DNA of 64,000 nt, taken from an uncultured bacterium (lineage in GTDB: Bacteria; Bacillota; Clostridia; Oscillospirales; Oscillospiraceae). Location: assembly GCA_949293245.1 (NCBI GenBank), contig CASFCS010000008.1, positions 1 to 64,000 on the forward strand. Direction: 5' to 3'. Position 1 is the first letter of the stretch. The number at the start of each line of letters is the position of its first letter. The notes beneath the pieces are model-generated. The model was not told the DNA's origin. It saw only the letters and a list, made by a program, of their open reading frames with translations, and made no database searches. Below are positions 7,547-17,056 of this stretch, one piece after another. The position numbers and the translations under genes are program-made.

Positions 7547-10500
7547 AAAAAAGAGTATTGGCAGGCCTGCTGACTGCCGTTATGTGCCTGACTATGCTGC
7601 CGGCGACAGCGTTTGCGGCGGACGGCGCCTGCGACTACTGCCAAAGCATCGGCGGCCATACGTTAAACTGCGTGTATAGCTGTCCTACAGATAACTGCAC
7701 AGTGACCAAGCAGGGGGCTGAGGACGAAACCGTTACCTATAGCCATAGCCAGGCTGCATGCCCCTACGCAGCGGACACCACGCTGTTCTGTGAGGAGTGC
7801 GGCTATTGGGAATACCGGACCGATGAGGAAGACTATTGGCACAAAGAAGGCTGCTCTATCGGCTATCCGGAATCTGGTGAGACTGTGGGTGAGGACGGTT
7901 CGCCCGACCCTGGCAAGACCGATTTCAGCAATATCAACGGCGTCTCCTATTACGGCGTCGACAGCGACTATTTTGAGAAGAGCACCTCTCTGTATATCAA
8001 GGATATGCTGACGGCAAAATCTAATCAGCTCGATAATGATAGGATAAGTAAAGATCAATCCATCAGCGCGCTGTGGCAGTACGTTGCATTGGAACTGCAG
8101 GAGGAATACGGCCGCGGCACCAAGGACGGTAAGTTCAAAAGACAGTTTAACGGTGTACTGGGGCAGTCGCTCGCCTTTGTCACCGGCAGCAGCGGCACAT
8201 ACGCAAGGTCCAACGCCAGAAACGGCGACAACACCTACAATGTGTATTCCACCGGCTTGACCACGGACACCTATGCGGGTTCTGTATCGGCGGCAGCGGC
8301 GGCTATGGAGACTCAGATTTATGATTGGTACCGTGCAAGCGGCGGCGGACGTGAGGATAAATACGCCGGCGATCCGTCCGATGGCGCTGTCCGGAAGAAT
8401 ACGGCACTTTCAAGCGATGCGGACCCCGATAACGTCTACTACATGCTGACCGGCGCGTTCAAGACCTCTGGCAAAAATAAAAAAGGCCATTATCAGGCCC
8501 TTGGCGTGATCTTCAGCGACCCCACCATCACCGCCATTCTTCCGGCCGATGATGGGAGCGACATTACCACGACGGAGTCCGAGCCGACAATGGGCACGCA
8601 GGTAGAGGCCTCCCATGTAAAGAACGAGACCAACACCACGATCTCCGCCGAGCAGGAACTCACCACCACCACCTCCTATGAAGCCACCAGCGAGATCAAT
8701 GGCAGCAGGCAATACGGCTTTGAGGAGACCGTGACGGCGGGCTATGAGCGCGATGGCATACTCAGCGGCAAGCTCAGCGTAGAGGTCAGCTTCACCGCCT
8801 CCCAGGTGATCGAAAACGGCTGGTCGCAATCCCAGAGTACCGCCGAGGAGAAAAGCGTCGCTTACAGCGCCGCTGTAGAGCTGCCTCCCTATACCAATGT
8901 TATGATCCGGCAGTACGGAAGCAAAACCACAGAAACGACCAACTACACATGCCCGGTGGCGCTGAACTTCACGGTGACTGTGGTGGAATACACGGTCGAC
9001 CCCTCGGATAACAACGCGACCTGCGAGACCAGGATCCTCGGCACCTTTGGCGCCAATGCCAGAGCGGACCTGAATAAGCGCGCCGTTGTAGAAAGCGCTT
9101 TGAAGGACGGGGATGGCATCACCTGGAACGATTTGTATGAAGACAACGCGGATCTGAAAATGATCGTGCAGCAGCTTCTGAGCAAGTACGCGCCCATGGC
9201 TAGCACCGGCGCCAAGTTCGTGGTTGTCACCAACACCACCTCCAGCGAGATCACCGGCCTGTCTCCGACGCTGCCGCTCAACCGGGTCAAGACCATTGAC
9301 GACGTCCAGGATTACGACCTCTCTACCGGGGACTTCCTCTATGTGGACAACATCCAGCTGGAGGGCCTGAACGCACAGAACGCCCCCTACTACGGCTTTA
9401 ACCAGTATCTGGGCCATTGGACCCTGGTGGATGAAAACGGGCAAAACTTGCCGGAAGACAGTGCGGTTGCCAGGCTGGTAACTGACCCGATCACCAAAAC
9501 GACCCGACTGGTTGCGGGGGCGCAGACGGGTACGGTGTACCTGAAGTACCTGATCGGCAACGACAGCAAGTATAACACGGCCAGCGCTCCCGATGTATAC
9601 GCTACGGATGACACGCTGGCTGCCACCGCAGTAGTCAGGGTCAACATTTCCGATACCACGCTTGCGGGCGGCAGTGTTGCCGTCAGCGGAAATCTGGCGA
9701 TCCCGGTCGGCGATCCTTCCGAAGCGATCGAAAGCTACCTGAAAACGGCGATTTATGACGCCGAAGGCAAGAAGGTAAGCCGACCGGTGATCTGGGACCA
9801 GCAGGAGCTGGCTTCGGATGGCATCACGGTTGCGAACAACAATATTTCTTTTACCAAGGAAGGCACCTTCCATGTCCGCGCCATTGTTGGCACCGGCGCA
9901 AACCAGATCAAGTCTGACTGGTACGAGGTAACCGCACTGCCGGCGCGCGCGCTGAATTCGATCGTCATTCCGGATGCGGCTGCCTTTGACCGCAATGGCA
10001 ATTCTCTGGATCTGTCCACGCTCACGGTACAGTATTTTGACCAGTACGGCGATGCCTGGACAAGCACTACCGCTGACGACCTTACCTGGGTGTGCGACAA
10101 CGAGGGCGCGGTCATTAAGGACAATGTGTTGACCGTGTCCAGCGCAGGCACCTATGTGGTGACCGCCCAGACCGAGGACGGCATCATCTCCAACGAGATG
10201 AACGTCACCGTAACGGACAGTACTGTGACCATCACGGAAATGAAGGCGGAAAAGACCAGCCTGACCTCCTCCGGCGGCGAGGTGGAATTTACCATTACCG
10301 GTGCGAACCTGCCGGAAGGCGGCATTACCCTCACCGTGCAGGAGAATAACTCCATCACCGCTACCACCACCGGTACGGCTACCGAGCAGAAGGCCACGCT
10401 GACCTTCCCCGCCAACACGGACACCAGCGCAGACGTTACCTATACAGTCACGAACAACCAGGATGACACCAAGACGGTTACGATCACCGTAGCCAAGGCG

Positions 10501-11322
10501 AGCGGCTCTACCGGCGGCAGCTCTGGTGGCAGTAGCAGCTCCACTACTTACGTCCCCAGCGTGGACGCCGGGCACAACGGCGATGTGACCGTCAGCCCCA
10601 GCCGTCCCAGCTCCGGCCAGACGGTGACCATCACCGTTGACCCGGACGCGGGCTATGAGCTTGACGACCTGACCGTCACTGACTCCAGGGGCAATGTGGT
10701 GAAAGTCACCGACAACGGCGACGGCACCTACAGCTTCACCCAGCCCAGCAGCAAGGTGACCATCGAGGCCACCTTCGCAGAGATCCAGGATGAGCCCACG
10801 CTGGCATTCGTTGATGTGCCCGAGAGCGACTACTACTACGACGCGGTGCTGTGGGCCGTGGAAAACGGAGTCACCAACGGCACCTCGGCCACCACCTTCA
10901 GCCCGGACGCCGATGTGTCCCGCGCGCAGATGGTGACCTTCCTGTGGCGGGCCGCAGGGTCCCCCGAGCCCCAGAGCAGCGTCAATCCCTTCACGGACGT
11001 CTCCAGCAGCGCGTACTACTACGACGCGGTGCTGTGGGCCGTGGAGAACGGGATCACCAACGGCACCTCCGGCACCACCTTCAGCCCTGAGTCGGCGGTC
11101 TCCCGCGCCCAGGCGGTCACCTTCCTGTGGCGTTCTGCCAGCTCCCCGGCGGCCAGCGGCGTCAGCTTTGACGACGTGGCGGATGAAGCCTACTACGCGC
11201 AGGCTGTTGCCTGGGCCGCCCAGGCGGGCATCACCAACGGCACAGGCGGGGACAACTTCAACCCTGACCTAATCGCCTCCCGTGCCCAGGCCGTGACCTT
11301 CCTGTACCGGCACATGGGCTGA
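7543..11322 (+). CDS. Secreted SLH-anchored protein with aerolysin-like segment (1259 aa)
   Basis: Signal peptide 1-25 (MKKRVLAGLLTAVMCLTMLP, cut after AFA). Residues 26-110 are cysteine-rich (CDYC, CPTDNC, CEECGYW). Residues about 350-486 show Ser/Thr-alternating strands, a central amphipathic piece (GFEETVTAGYERDG...LSVEVSFTASQV) and VELPPYTNVMIRQYGSKTTE then YTCPVALNFTVTVVEY, the look of an aerolysin/ETX-MTX2 pore-forming fold. Bacterial Ig-like domains follow (about 700-985), a Gly/Ser linker, a repeat of the InlB-B type (about 1005-1085), and three SLH domains (1089-1259) that bind secondary cell-wall polymer. The start at 7543 has AGGAGG 7 bases upstream and overlaps DUF2442. Anchoring is certain; a pore-forming activity is inferred from sequence style only. 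Confidence 0.8.
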   Translation: MKKRVLAGLLTAVMCLTMLPATAFAADGACDYCQSIGGHTLNCVYSCPTDNCTVTKQGAEDETVTYSHSQAACPYAADTTLFCEECGYWEYRTDEEDYWHKEGCSIGYPESGETVGEDGSPDPGKTDFSNINGVSYYGVDSDYFEKSTSLYIKDMLTAKSNQLDNDRISKDQSISALWQYVALELQEEYGRGTKDGKFKRQFNGVLGQSLAFVTGSSGTYARSNARNGDNTYNVYSTGLTTDTYAGSVSAAAAAMETQIYDWYRASGGGREDKYAGDPSDGAVRKNTALSSDADPDNVYYMLTGAFKTSGKNKKGHYQALGVIFSDPTITAILPADDGSDITTTESEPTMGTQVEASHVKNETNTTISAEQELTTTTSYEATSEINGSRQYGFEETVTAGYERDGILSGKLSVEVSFTASQVIENGWSQSQSTAEEKSVAYSAAVELPPYTNVMIRQYGSKTTETTNYTCPVALNFTVTVVEYTVDPSDNNATCETRILGTFGANARADLNKRAVVESALKDGDGITWNDLYEDNADLKMIVQQLLSKYAPMASTGAKFVVVTNTTSSEITGLSPTLPLNRVKTIDDVQDYDLSTGDFLYVDNIQLEGLNAQNAPYYGFNQYLGHWTLVDENGQNLPEDSAVARLVTDPITKTTRLVAGAQTGTVYLKYLIGNDSKYNTASAPDVYATDDTLAATAVVRVNISDTTLAGGSVAVSGNLAIPVGDPSEAIESYLKTAIYDAEGKKVSRPVIWDQQELASDGITVANNNISFTKEGTFHVRAIVGTGANQIKSDWYEVTALPARALNSIVIPDAAAFDRNGNSLDLSTLTVQYFDQYGDAWTSTTADDLTWVCDNEGAVIKDNVLTVSSAGTYVVTAQTEDGIISNEMNVTVTDSTVTITEMKAEKTSLTSSGGEVEFTITGANLPEGGITLTVQENNSITATTTGTATEQKATLTFPANTDTSADVTYTVTNNQDDTKTVTITVAKASGSTGGSSGGSSSSTTYVPSVDAGHNGDVTVSPSRPSSGQTVTITVDPDAGYELDDLTVTDSRGNVVKVTDNGDGTYSFTQPSSKVTIEATFAEIQDEPTLAFVDVPESDYYYDAVLWAVENGVTNGTSATTFSPDADVSRAQMVTFLWRAAGSPEPQSSVNPFTDVSSSAYYYDAVLWAVENGITNGTSGTTFSPESAVSRAQAVTFLWRSASSPAASGVSFDDVADEAYYAQAVAWAAQAGITNGTGGDNFNPDLIASRAQAVTFLYRHMG

Positions 11323-11386
11323 GGCGGCTGGGAAACCCGGCTATGCCGCCCATAGTTTGAGCCTTGACCCTTAGTTGATCATGCAA

Positions 11387-11430
11387 ACAGGCATCCGCCC
11401 CCGTTGGAAAACATGGAGGTGGATGCCTGT
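11387..11430. repeat. 10-bp inverted repeat after SLH gene
   Basis: ACAGGCATCC (11387-11396) pairs with GGATGCCTGT (11421-11430) over 24 bases. It lies 65 bases after the SLH gene and may act as a transcript end or border sequence; no T-run. Confidence 0.5.
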
Positions 11431-11511
11431 TCCTATCCCGGCTCATCAATCGGAAGTAAACGGCAGATCGCGGGTAAGCATCGGAGAACAAAAACAGAAG
11501 GAGGAGCTTTT

Positions 11512-11740
11512 ATGAGAAGCATGAGAAAGCGGATGACCGGCCTGCTGGCAGCCGCCATGTTCCTGTTCCTGGGAGGAAAGCGGCGGGAAGGAGATCACCC
11601 TCGTTGCGGATTTTTCCAGTGGGAGCGAACAGGCCGAGGAGCTTGACCTGATCCGGCGGGAGACCAGGACCGTGGAGGATGCGACGCCGCAGGCCTTGGC
11701 CCAGGCTCTCTCAGAGTGGAGCGGGCTGGACTTTATTTGA
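11512..11740 (+). pseudogene. Decayed lipoprotein-like gene (spore-germination GerMN-like style)
   Basis: AGGAGG precedes an ATG that reads MRSMRKRMTGLLAAAMFLFL, a lipoprotein signal without its Cys. A frame jump near 11573 is then needed to continue as ESGGKEITLVADFSSGSEQA, EELDLIRRETRTVEDATPQA and LAQALSEWSGLDFI before a stop at 11738-11740; the same frame continues as NSLQKNGVTIAV to 11806. The middle part resembles the segment preceding the beta strand in GerMN-type proteins, but the match is from memory. Frameshift, early stop and missing lipobox Cys all point to a dead gene. Confidence 0.55.
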
Positions 11741-11822
11741 AACAGCCTCCAGAAAAACGGCGTGACCATTGCGGTCACACCGTTCTCTGCCCCGTGCAGG
11801 AAATAATAGTTACTTGTCACTA

Positions 11823-12020
11823 TTAAGCCTTGATAAAGGTGGACTTGCCGCTTTTGGCTTCACCTAAGACCATAAGGTTGAAAACCTCGGCCTGAATTTT
11901 TTCGGCCTGGATTTGAATGCTTTCCGCTACTTTTTTTCCGGCCTGTCGGCAGGCTGCGACATATTGTTGGTAAAGTTCCATAACATCCGATTTATTTTGT
12001 TTATAATTCTTGGAAATCAT
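11823..12020 (-). pseudogene. Dynamin-like GTPase, cut off just after the P-loop
   Basis: The minus strand reads MISKNYKQNKSDVMELYQQY and ends FNLMVLGEAKSGKSTFIKA followed directly by three stop codons in frame (TAA TAG TGA). GEAKSGKST is the Walker A of bacterial dynamin-like proteins, which continue for several hundred residues; only 65 remain. The truncation suggests a recombination or insertion border at about 11822-11830. The ATG at 12018-12020 is preferred over a GTG three codons upstream. It lies downstream of the sigma-like gene on the same strand. Confidence 0.7.
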
Positions 12021-12131
12021 TATATGCACTCACTTTCTTTTCGCCATTTATCATCATTTTTATAAGCAAATTGCATGGCTTTAGCGTCTACAAGTTGCTT
12101 TGGTTCTATATTTAAGTATATAATATTGGAC

Positions 12132-13325
12132 CTAAAAAGATAGTATCAAAGATATTTCCTTGTATAGTTTATTAGAATCACCATTCAAAAGGGATTGAAT
12201 CACGTTTTGAGCAAATTTCTTGCTGACCATCATATCCCACTCCGCCAGCCGGACAATCTCCGCTGTTCCAGCCTCAAAATCAAACGAAATCTCGCCCCAC
12301 TCGCCGTCGTTGTCCACCTGATACAGGTAGACAGCGGCGGCGATTTTCTTTTTGCGTTTGGTCTGGGATTTGCGTTTCAGCCGAATCATGTGAAACACCC
12401 CGGTTTCTGTCAGCAGACAGGCCAAATGATCCATGGCTTTACGGTAGGCCCGTTCTGCGCCGCTGGCTGTGCTGCCCTCAAAAAGTACCGCCAATTCTTC
12501 AAAGGTTAACCGGGTGCTGATGGGGCTGACCCGACCACAAGTCATACAGATGGCGTTTCGTTTCTCCAAAAGGATTTGCTCACGATAATTCAGCTTTTCA
12601 AATGCTTCCCGAACAGCTTTAGCCTGGATGCCGTTCCATAGAATCTCCGCATAGTCCCAATGGTTATCCCGGCTGACATCCTCGCCGGTTTCTTCGCTGT
12701 CCTCGTCCTGTACGGTCTGGTAAAACGGAACACGGCTGCGATTTTGCTTGGCCAATGTTAAAAACTTCGCTGCGGTCTCCTCGGTACAGCCATTTTTTTG
12801 AGCATATTTCTGGATCGCCGCCTGTTCAGACTGACCGGATTGATGATAGAGCCAAGCAATCCCACGCACAGCTTTGTATTCATCCACATTTTCAAAGGAA
12901 CCGGCCTCCTCCTGCATCCGACAGGTCAAAAGGGCATTCCCGATAAAATGATGGGCATAGGTCAGAAAATCTGCCCCTTGTGCGGGATCGTATACTCGGG
13001 GGCAATCCAGCATGGCAAGCACACAGCCCATTTTGCAGTCCAAAAAGCGTTCCGGGGCATAGCAATCCAGCCCCTCCCGCAGCAGGAAACGGCGAATACG
13101 GCCATTGAGCCGATTTTCATAGTGGTACAGGAAAAAGGAGAACCAGCGCAATTCACGGCTCCGCACAGCCTCCATGATGTAATCATTCAGGCTTTCCCGA
13201 ACAGGCGGTTCCGGGTTAAGCTGAAAGATGCGTTCCGCTTCCCGCATGGTCAAGCCCTTGGGCTCAGTCAGAAAGCTGTATTTGGCACAGTAGCCGGGCA
13301 GTTCCCATGTCCACGCTGTATCCAT
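12132..13325 (-). CDS. Sigma-70-like protein of an integrated element (397 aa)
   Basis: An N-terminal helical part has LNGRIRRFLLREGLDCYAPE and DPAQGADFLTYAHHFIGNAL, resembling sigma-70 region 2. A later part (LNYREQILLEKRNAI...LTFEELAVLFEGSTASGAER then AYRKAMDHL) resembles region 4 with its HTH. The C-terminus after a basic linker (LKRKSQTKRKKK) is unknown. It is much longer than ECF sigma factors. I start at the ATG (13323-13325) with GTGAGG upstream; a GTG four codons earlier is also in frame. It is encoded just downstream of the DUF6076 gene on the same strand and likely shares its message. Probably a regulator of the mobile module; could be non-functional as a true sigma factor. Confidence 0.6.
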   Translation of the reverse strand: MDTAWTWELPGYCAKYSFLTEPKGLTMREAERIFQLNPEPPVRESLNDYIMEAVRSRELRWFSFFLYHYENRLNGRIRRFLLREGLDCYAPERFLDCKMGCVLAMLDCPRVYDPAQGADFLTYAHHFIGNALLTCRMQEEAGSFENVDEYKAVRGIAWLYHQSGQSEQAAIQKYAQKNGCTEETAAKFLTLAKQNRSRVPFYQTVQDEDSEETGEDVSRDNHWDYAEILWNGIQAKAVREAFEKLNYREQILLEKRNAICMTCGRVSPISTRLTFEELAVLFEGSTASGAERAYRKAMDHLACLLTETGVFHMIRLKRKSQTKRKKKIAAAVYLYQVDNDGEWGEISFDFEAGTAEIVRLAEWDMMVSKKFAQNVIQSLLNGDSNKLYKEISLILSF

Positions 13326-13359
13326 TTTTTTCCTCACCGCCTTTCTGATGTTTCGATGT

Positions 13360-14475
13360 TTAGTTCTTTTGCACTGCTTCTAAAAGTGCCTGCTGGGTCA
13401 TTTCCTGCTCATAGACAGTGCTGGCATAACGCTGATCTGAAAGCGCACGAAGCATCTTATCCTTTGCCAGCTTTTTCATAGCTGCTGCTGTTTCCGCATC
13501 CAGCTTTCCCCGGCGGGTGCTTTGCAAAATGGTGTTCATACGTCGGGTATAAATGGCCTTGATGGGGTGATCGTCTGCAAGTTCCCGCTGCTCCCGGCCC
13601 CTTAGATTGCCAATTTGCCGGCACGTCCGTCCACGCTGGTCGCCGGGTGCCAGCCCGCCGCAGTATTTGGTGTGCCGTGCGTCAATGGTGAGAAACCATC
13701 TGCCGCAGATGGGGCATTTCTTGGGGGCGTGGCCTACGCAAAGTCCCTCAAACAAGTCGGAACGAAACATCCCCACAAAGGAGACATAGTGCATCCGCTT
13801 GACTAGCTGAGGCTCCGTCTTACCGGGCCGATTAGCGGACACATACTGCACCGAAGCATTGGTCAGGGTCATCCAGGCCGGGTTATCCAGCGACAGAGTT
13901 GGCTCACCTTTGAAGAACTGCCCGAACATTGCCGCATAACCATCCGGGGTACGGTCATAGCCGGACTCATTCAACTGCTCTGCAAATTTCGTCAGGGCTT
14001 CCTTGTATTGCCCCAGAGAATAGCTCAAATGCCCCAGCACCTGCGCTATTCGGACGAGCATTGTTGCCTTGCTGTGCTGACCAGTCAAGGCACAAATCAG
14101 CTGCTCCTGCTGGGTGAGCTGTAAATAGGCTTTGGCATCCTCCATGTATTCTTCGGAAAAGATGGCTGTAAGTTTTTGCTCAAAATAGCTTCGATTCAGG
14201 CGGGAGAACGGTGGCGTGGCCTGTAAAAAGGAGATGATCTCGCCAGCGGCCTGCTGCACCTGCGGCAGCAGCTCCATATCCACGGAACCGGTGTTCATCC
14301 CCTGAAGCAGCTGGTTCAGCACATTGCAGGGGGCATCCAGCTTTTCGATGGTACTGTCCGGGATGTTCAGCACCTCGCAGCCAATGGTTCCTGTGGGCAT
14401 GGCACACCCCTCATAGGTCACGGTGTCCTGCCAGAAATCCAGCGATAAAACCGCATGGTTGATGATCTGATCCAT
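13360..14475 (-). CDS. DUF6076-type protein with C-terminal zinc site (371 aa)
   Basis: A large helical N-terminal part is followed by a compact zinc site: C254, C257, H268 and C272 in CPICGRWFLT...HTKYC, the layout seen in DUF6076 proteins of Clostridia plasmids and integrative elements. The remaining tail is helical and basic. GGAGGG lies 7 bases before the ATG at 14473-14475. It is divergent from the primase gene; the 173 bases between hold both promoters. Function unknown, perhaps DNA or RNA binding in element maintenance (inference). Confidence 0.65.
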   Translation of the reverse strand: MDQIINHAVLSLDFWQDTVTYEGCAMPTGTIGCEVLNIPDSTIEKLDAPCNVLNQLLQGMNTGSVDMELLPQVQQAAGEIISFLQATPPFSRLNRSYFEQKLTAIFSEEYMEDAKAYLQLTQQEQLICALTGQHSKATMLVRIAQVLGHLSYSLGQYKEALTKFAEQLNESGYDRTPDGYAAMFGQFFKGEPTLSLDNPAWMTLTNASVQYVSANRPGKTEPQLVKRMHYVSFVGMFRSDLFEGLCVGHAPKKCPICGRWFLTIDARHTKYCGGLAPGDQRGRTCRQIGNLRGREQRELADDHPIKAIYTRRMNTILQSTRRGKLDAETAAAMKKLAKDKMLRALSDQRYASTVYEQEMTQQALLEAVQKN

Positions 14476-14648
14476 GTTCTCCCTCCTGTCATGTTTTTCT
14501 ATTTTCATAATAGCACACAATTAAATTCTTGTCATGTTTTTTAAAAACGACTTGTCATGCCATTAGCCTGTTTTTTTCGATTTTCCCCATAACCTATACA
14601 GAGGGGTGAAAAAACTGCCCCATTAAAAAGGAAATGGAGGGAATCTGT

Positions 14649-15245
14649 ATGAATTTGTTTGAAGTGGTGAAAGCCAGTATCAACACACAGGAAGCAGCGC
14701 AGACGTATGGAATCGATGTCAACCACCATGGCATGGCGTTGTGCCCGTTCCACAATGACCGTCATCCGAGCCTGTATGTATCGGATGACCACTACCACTG
14801 TTTTGCCTGCGGGGAGCACGGGGATGTGATCGACCTGACTGCCAAACTTTTTGACCTTCGGCTGTATGATGCGGCCCGAAAACTGGCGGCGGACTTTCAC
14901 CTTGCGCCGGACAAGCCCTTGCCGGAAGCCATTCGCCGGAAAAAGAAACACAAAACCAAAGCACAGCAGCTTCGTGAGAACGAGCAGCTGTGCTTTTCTG
15001 TTTTGAACGAGTACCGGCGGATGCTTCTGGATTGGGAAAAACGGTATGCACCACAAACGCCGGAAGATGTGCTGGACGAGCGGTTTATGGAAGCCTGCCA
15101 CCGTCTGCCATGGGCAGAGTATCAGCTGGACATCCTGCTGCAAGGCGATTCCTATGAACGAGGTGAAATTGTGGGCGAACTAACGGAAAACGGATACATC
15201 CGCAAATTACAGGCCCGCCTGAGAAAGGAGCGATACCATGAATAA
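14649..15245 (+). CDS. CHC2 zinc-finger primase-like protein
   Basis: 198 residues. The N-terminal zinc finger has C32, H35, C51 and C54 (CPFHNDRHPSLYV...YHCFACGEHGD), the DnaG-type template-reading finger. The TOPRIM catalytic domain of full DnaG is absent, so this is the short split form used by plasmids and integrative elements together with a D5-type helicase. GGAGGG precedes the ATG. The gene overlaps the helicase gene by 8 bases, so they work and are translated as a pair in replication of the element. Confidence 0.85.
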   Translation: MNLFEVVKASINTQEAAQTYGIDVNHHGMALCPFHNDRHPSLYVSDDHYHCFACGEHGDVIDLTAKLFDLRLYDAARKLAADFHLAPDKPLPEAIRRKKKHKTKAQQLRENEQLCFSVLNEYRRMLLDWEKRYAPQTPEDVLDERFMEACHRLPWAEYQLDILLQGDSYERGEIVGELTENGYIRKLQARLRKERYHE

Positions 15246-16640
15246 CCCTGTTTGGATTGATGAGAAAGGGAAAATCATCGAGCCGGAATATTGCCGGGAT
15301 TTCCTGTCCCGGCATCCCATGCGCTGTATCAATGACCGCTTTTATACGGTGGATGGACAGCTGCCGGATGAAAGCAAATTGAAGCGGACGATTTATGAGG
15401 AAATCTCGCCCTGGCTTCATGCCAAGGTTGCACAGACGGTGGAACAGATAATCAAGGCGTTGAAGTTGGCGGCATACACAGACCCTTTGCCCCTGCAATG
15501 TGACCGCATCCATGTGGCGAACGGCACGCTGTTTATTGGGGTTCCTAGCGGGAACCAGCGAAGCGATTCCGCTGGGGAGCGGACGAGCAGTGGAATGAGT
15601 GAGCTTTCGGCTTTAGCCGGAAGCGAGGGATATGGAGCTTGCGAGGACGAGGATGGCACATTCACAGCGAAAAAAGAGTATTGCAGCAATCGTCTGCCGG
15701 TGTCCTATCGGACAGAGGCTCCTGCTCCGGAACAATGGCTGCGCTTTCTTTCGGAACTGTTGGAGCCGGAGGATATTCCCACCTTACAGGAATATCTGGG
15801 TTACTGCCTGATTCCGTCCACCAAAGGACAGAAAATGCTCATGCTGATCGGCAAGGGCGGCGAGGGCAAAAGCCGGATCGGTGTGGTGATGAACGCCATT
15901 TTCGGGCTCAGCATGAACACCACTTCCATCCAGAAGGTAGAAAACAACCGTTTCGCCAGAGCCGACCTGGAAGGCAAGCTGTTGATGGTGGACGATGATC
16001 TGGACATGAACGCCTTGACCAAAACCAACTATGTAAAATCCATCGTGACAGCAGAACTGCGGATGGATTTGGAACGGAAGAAAGAACAGAGCTATCAGGG
16101 GCAGCTTTATGTGCGTTTCCTCTGCTTTGGCAACGGGGCATTGACTGCACTTCACGACCGCAGCGACGGCTTCTTTCGCCGCCAAATCATTCTCACCACC
16201 AAGGACAAGCCTGCGGATCGGTTCGATGATCCGTTTCTTGCCGAAAAGCTGATTGCCGAAAAAGAGGGGATCTTTCTCTGGATGCTGGATGGGCTGCGGC
16301 GGCTGATCGCCAATCACTACCACTTTACTATCAGCCAGAGAGCTAAGGACAATATTTCCTCTGCTGTTCGGGATGCCAACAACATTCTGGACTTTCTCGA
16401 TTCTGAGGGTTATGTGGCATTCAAGGCCGATTATGAAGCCAGCACCAAAAATCTGTATGCAGCCGATGGTGTGAGGATAATGCAGAAAATCCCCTGTCCC
16501 CAAAGAGCTTTGCAAACCAGCTTAGCCAAAATGCTGAACGCTACCATTTGGAGCCGGTCAATAACCTACACATCGGCGGTGGAAAACGGTGCCGGGGATA
16601 CATGGGCATTTATGTCCTGCTCTCGCCTATGGAATTGTAA
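15238..16640 (+). pseudogene. D5/P4-type replicative helicase, C-terminus frameshifted and internally inserted
   Basis: Superfamily 3 helicase of phage/plasmid primase type: Walker A at about 205-213 (GKGGEGKSR), Walker B-like LLMVDDDLD, and sensor region (CFGNGALTALHDRSDGFFRR). Two defects are visible. First, residues about 101-138 hold an insert between GTLF and DGTFTAKKEYC (see 15540-15650). Second, near 16465 the normal frame (CEDNAENPLSPKSFANQLSQ and on to GYMGIYVLLSPMEL, stop 16638-16640) is no longer joined to the upstream frame, which instead runs on as ADGVRIMQKIPCP to 16683. The ATPase core is intact but the C-terminal domain is lost from the product. Confidence 0.8.
15540..15650 (+). 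repeat. In-frame palindrome-rich insert in helicase gene
   Basis: Three consecutive hairpins: GGTTCC/GGAACC (15540-15545 with 15551-15556), TCCGCT/AGCGGA (15568-15573 with 15578-15583), and GCTTTCGGCT/AGCCGGAAGC (15603-15612 with 15615-15624, one G-T wobble). The stretch adds some 37 residues to the helicase without breaking the frame. I compare it to palindromic protein-inserted elements such as those in Rickettsia, by analogy only; exact borders are uncertain. Confidence 0.55.
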
Positions 16641-16659
16641 TAAAATTTCAAAACCTTCT

Positions 16660-16719
16660 GTTCGTGCGTTCATGCGTTCCTGATTGGGTACAACCTGTGG
16701 AACGAAGGAACGCACGAAC
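16660..16719. repeat. Nested inverted repeat after helicase gene
   Basis: GTTCGTGCGTTC (16660-16671) pairs with 16708-16719, and inside it CGTTCC (16675-16680) with GGAACG (16699-16704). It lies at the end of the replication gene and may be a terminator, though a T-run is missing (CAAAAA follows), or an origin-type hairpin. In 16740-17056 I see no gene; TATCGTGA occurs twice (about 16912 and 16932), not enough to call iterons. Confidence 0.5.
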
Positions 16720-17056
16720 GCAAAAATTCATTTTTATATTGTTCAGCTCAGAGACTTCCTAAAATAGCCGCTTTCCGGTCAATGGTTGTGCAAACAGTGA
16801 AAAACACTACCGTAAACAGAACACAAATCATTATTCGGTAATTTACAGAACGGTGATGGTGATATGCGGAAAGGTGGCTATTCTCACCATGTCAGCAGTA
16901 ATGCCACCTTATCGTGAAGTTGATAGGGCACTATCGTGAGTAGTTCTTCATGGACGCAATCCTGAGCGATTTTTTGAATGTTATCCGTGTTTACCGAACC
17001 GTGCAGCGAATATGCTCCACAGAAAACTGAGTTTACGAAAGAATGAGGTGTTTTCT

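Noticed and set aside
8410..10575. 721-codon open frame on the minus strand
   Set aside because: Lies opposite the SLH giant, whose signal peptide and domains prove the plus strand is coding.
4616..11829. A 7.2-kb transposon with terminal inverted repeats
   Set aside because: The shared 13-mer alone is expected by chance at this window size, there is no transposase inside, and the flanks do not join into one gene; kept only as a speculative recombination-site idea.
16900..16945. Iteron-type replication origin
   Set aside because: Only two copies of an 8-base word (TATCGTGA) with no further array.
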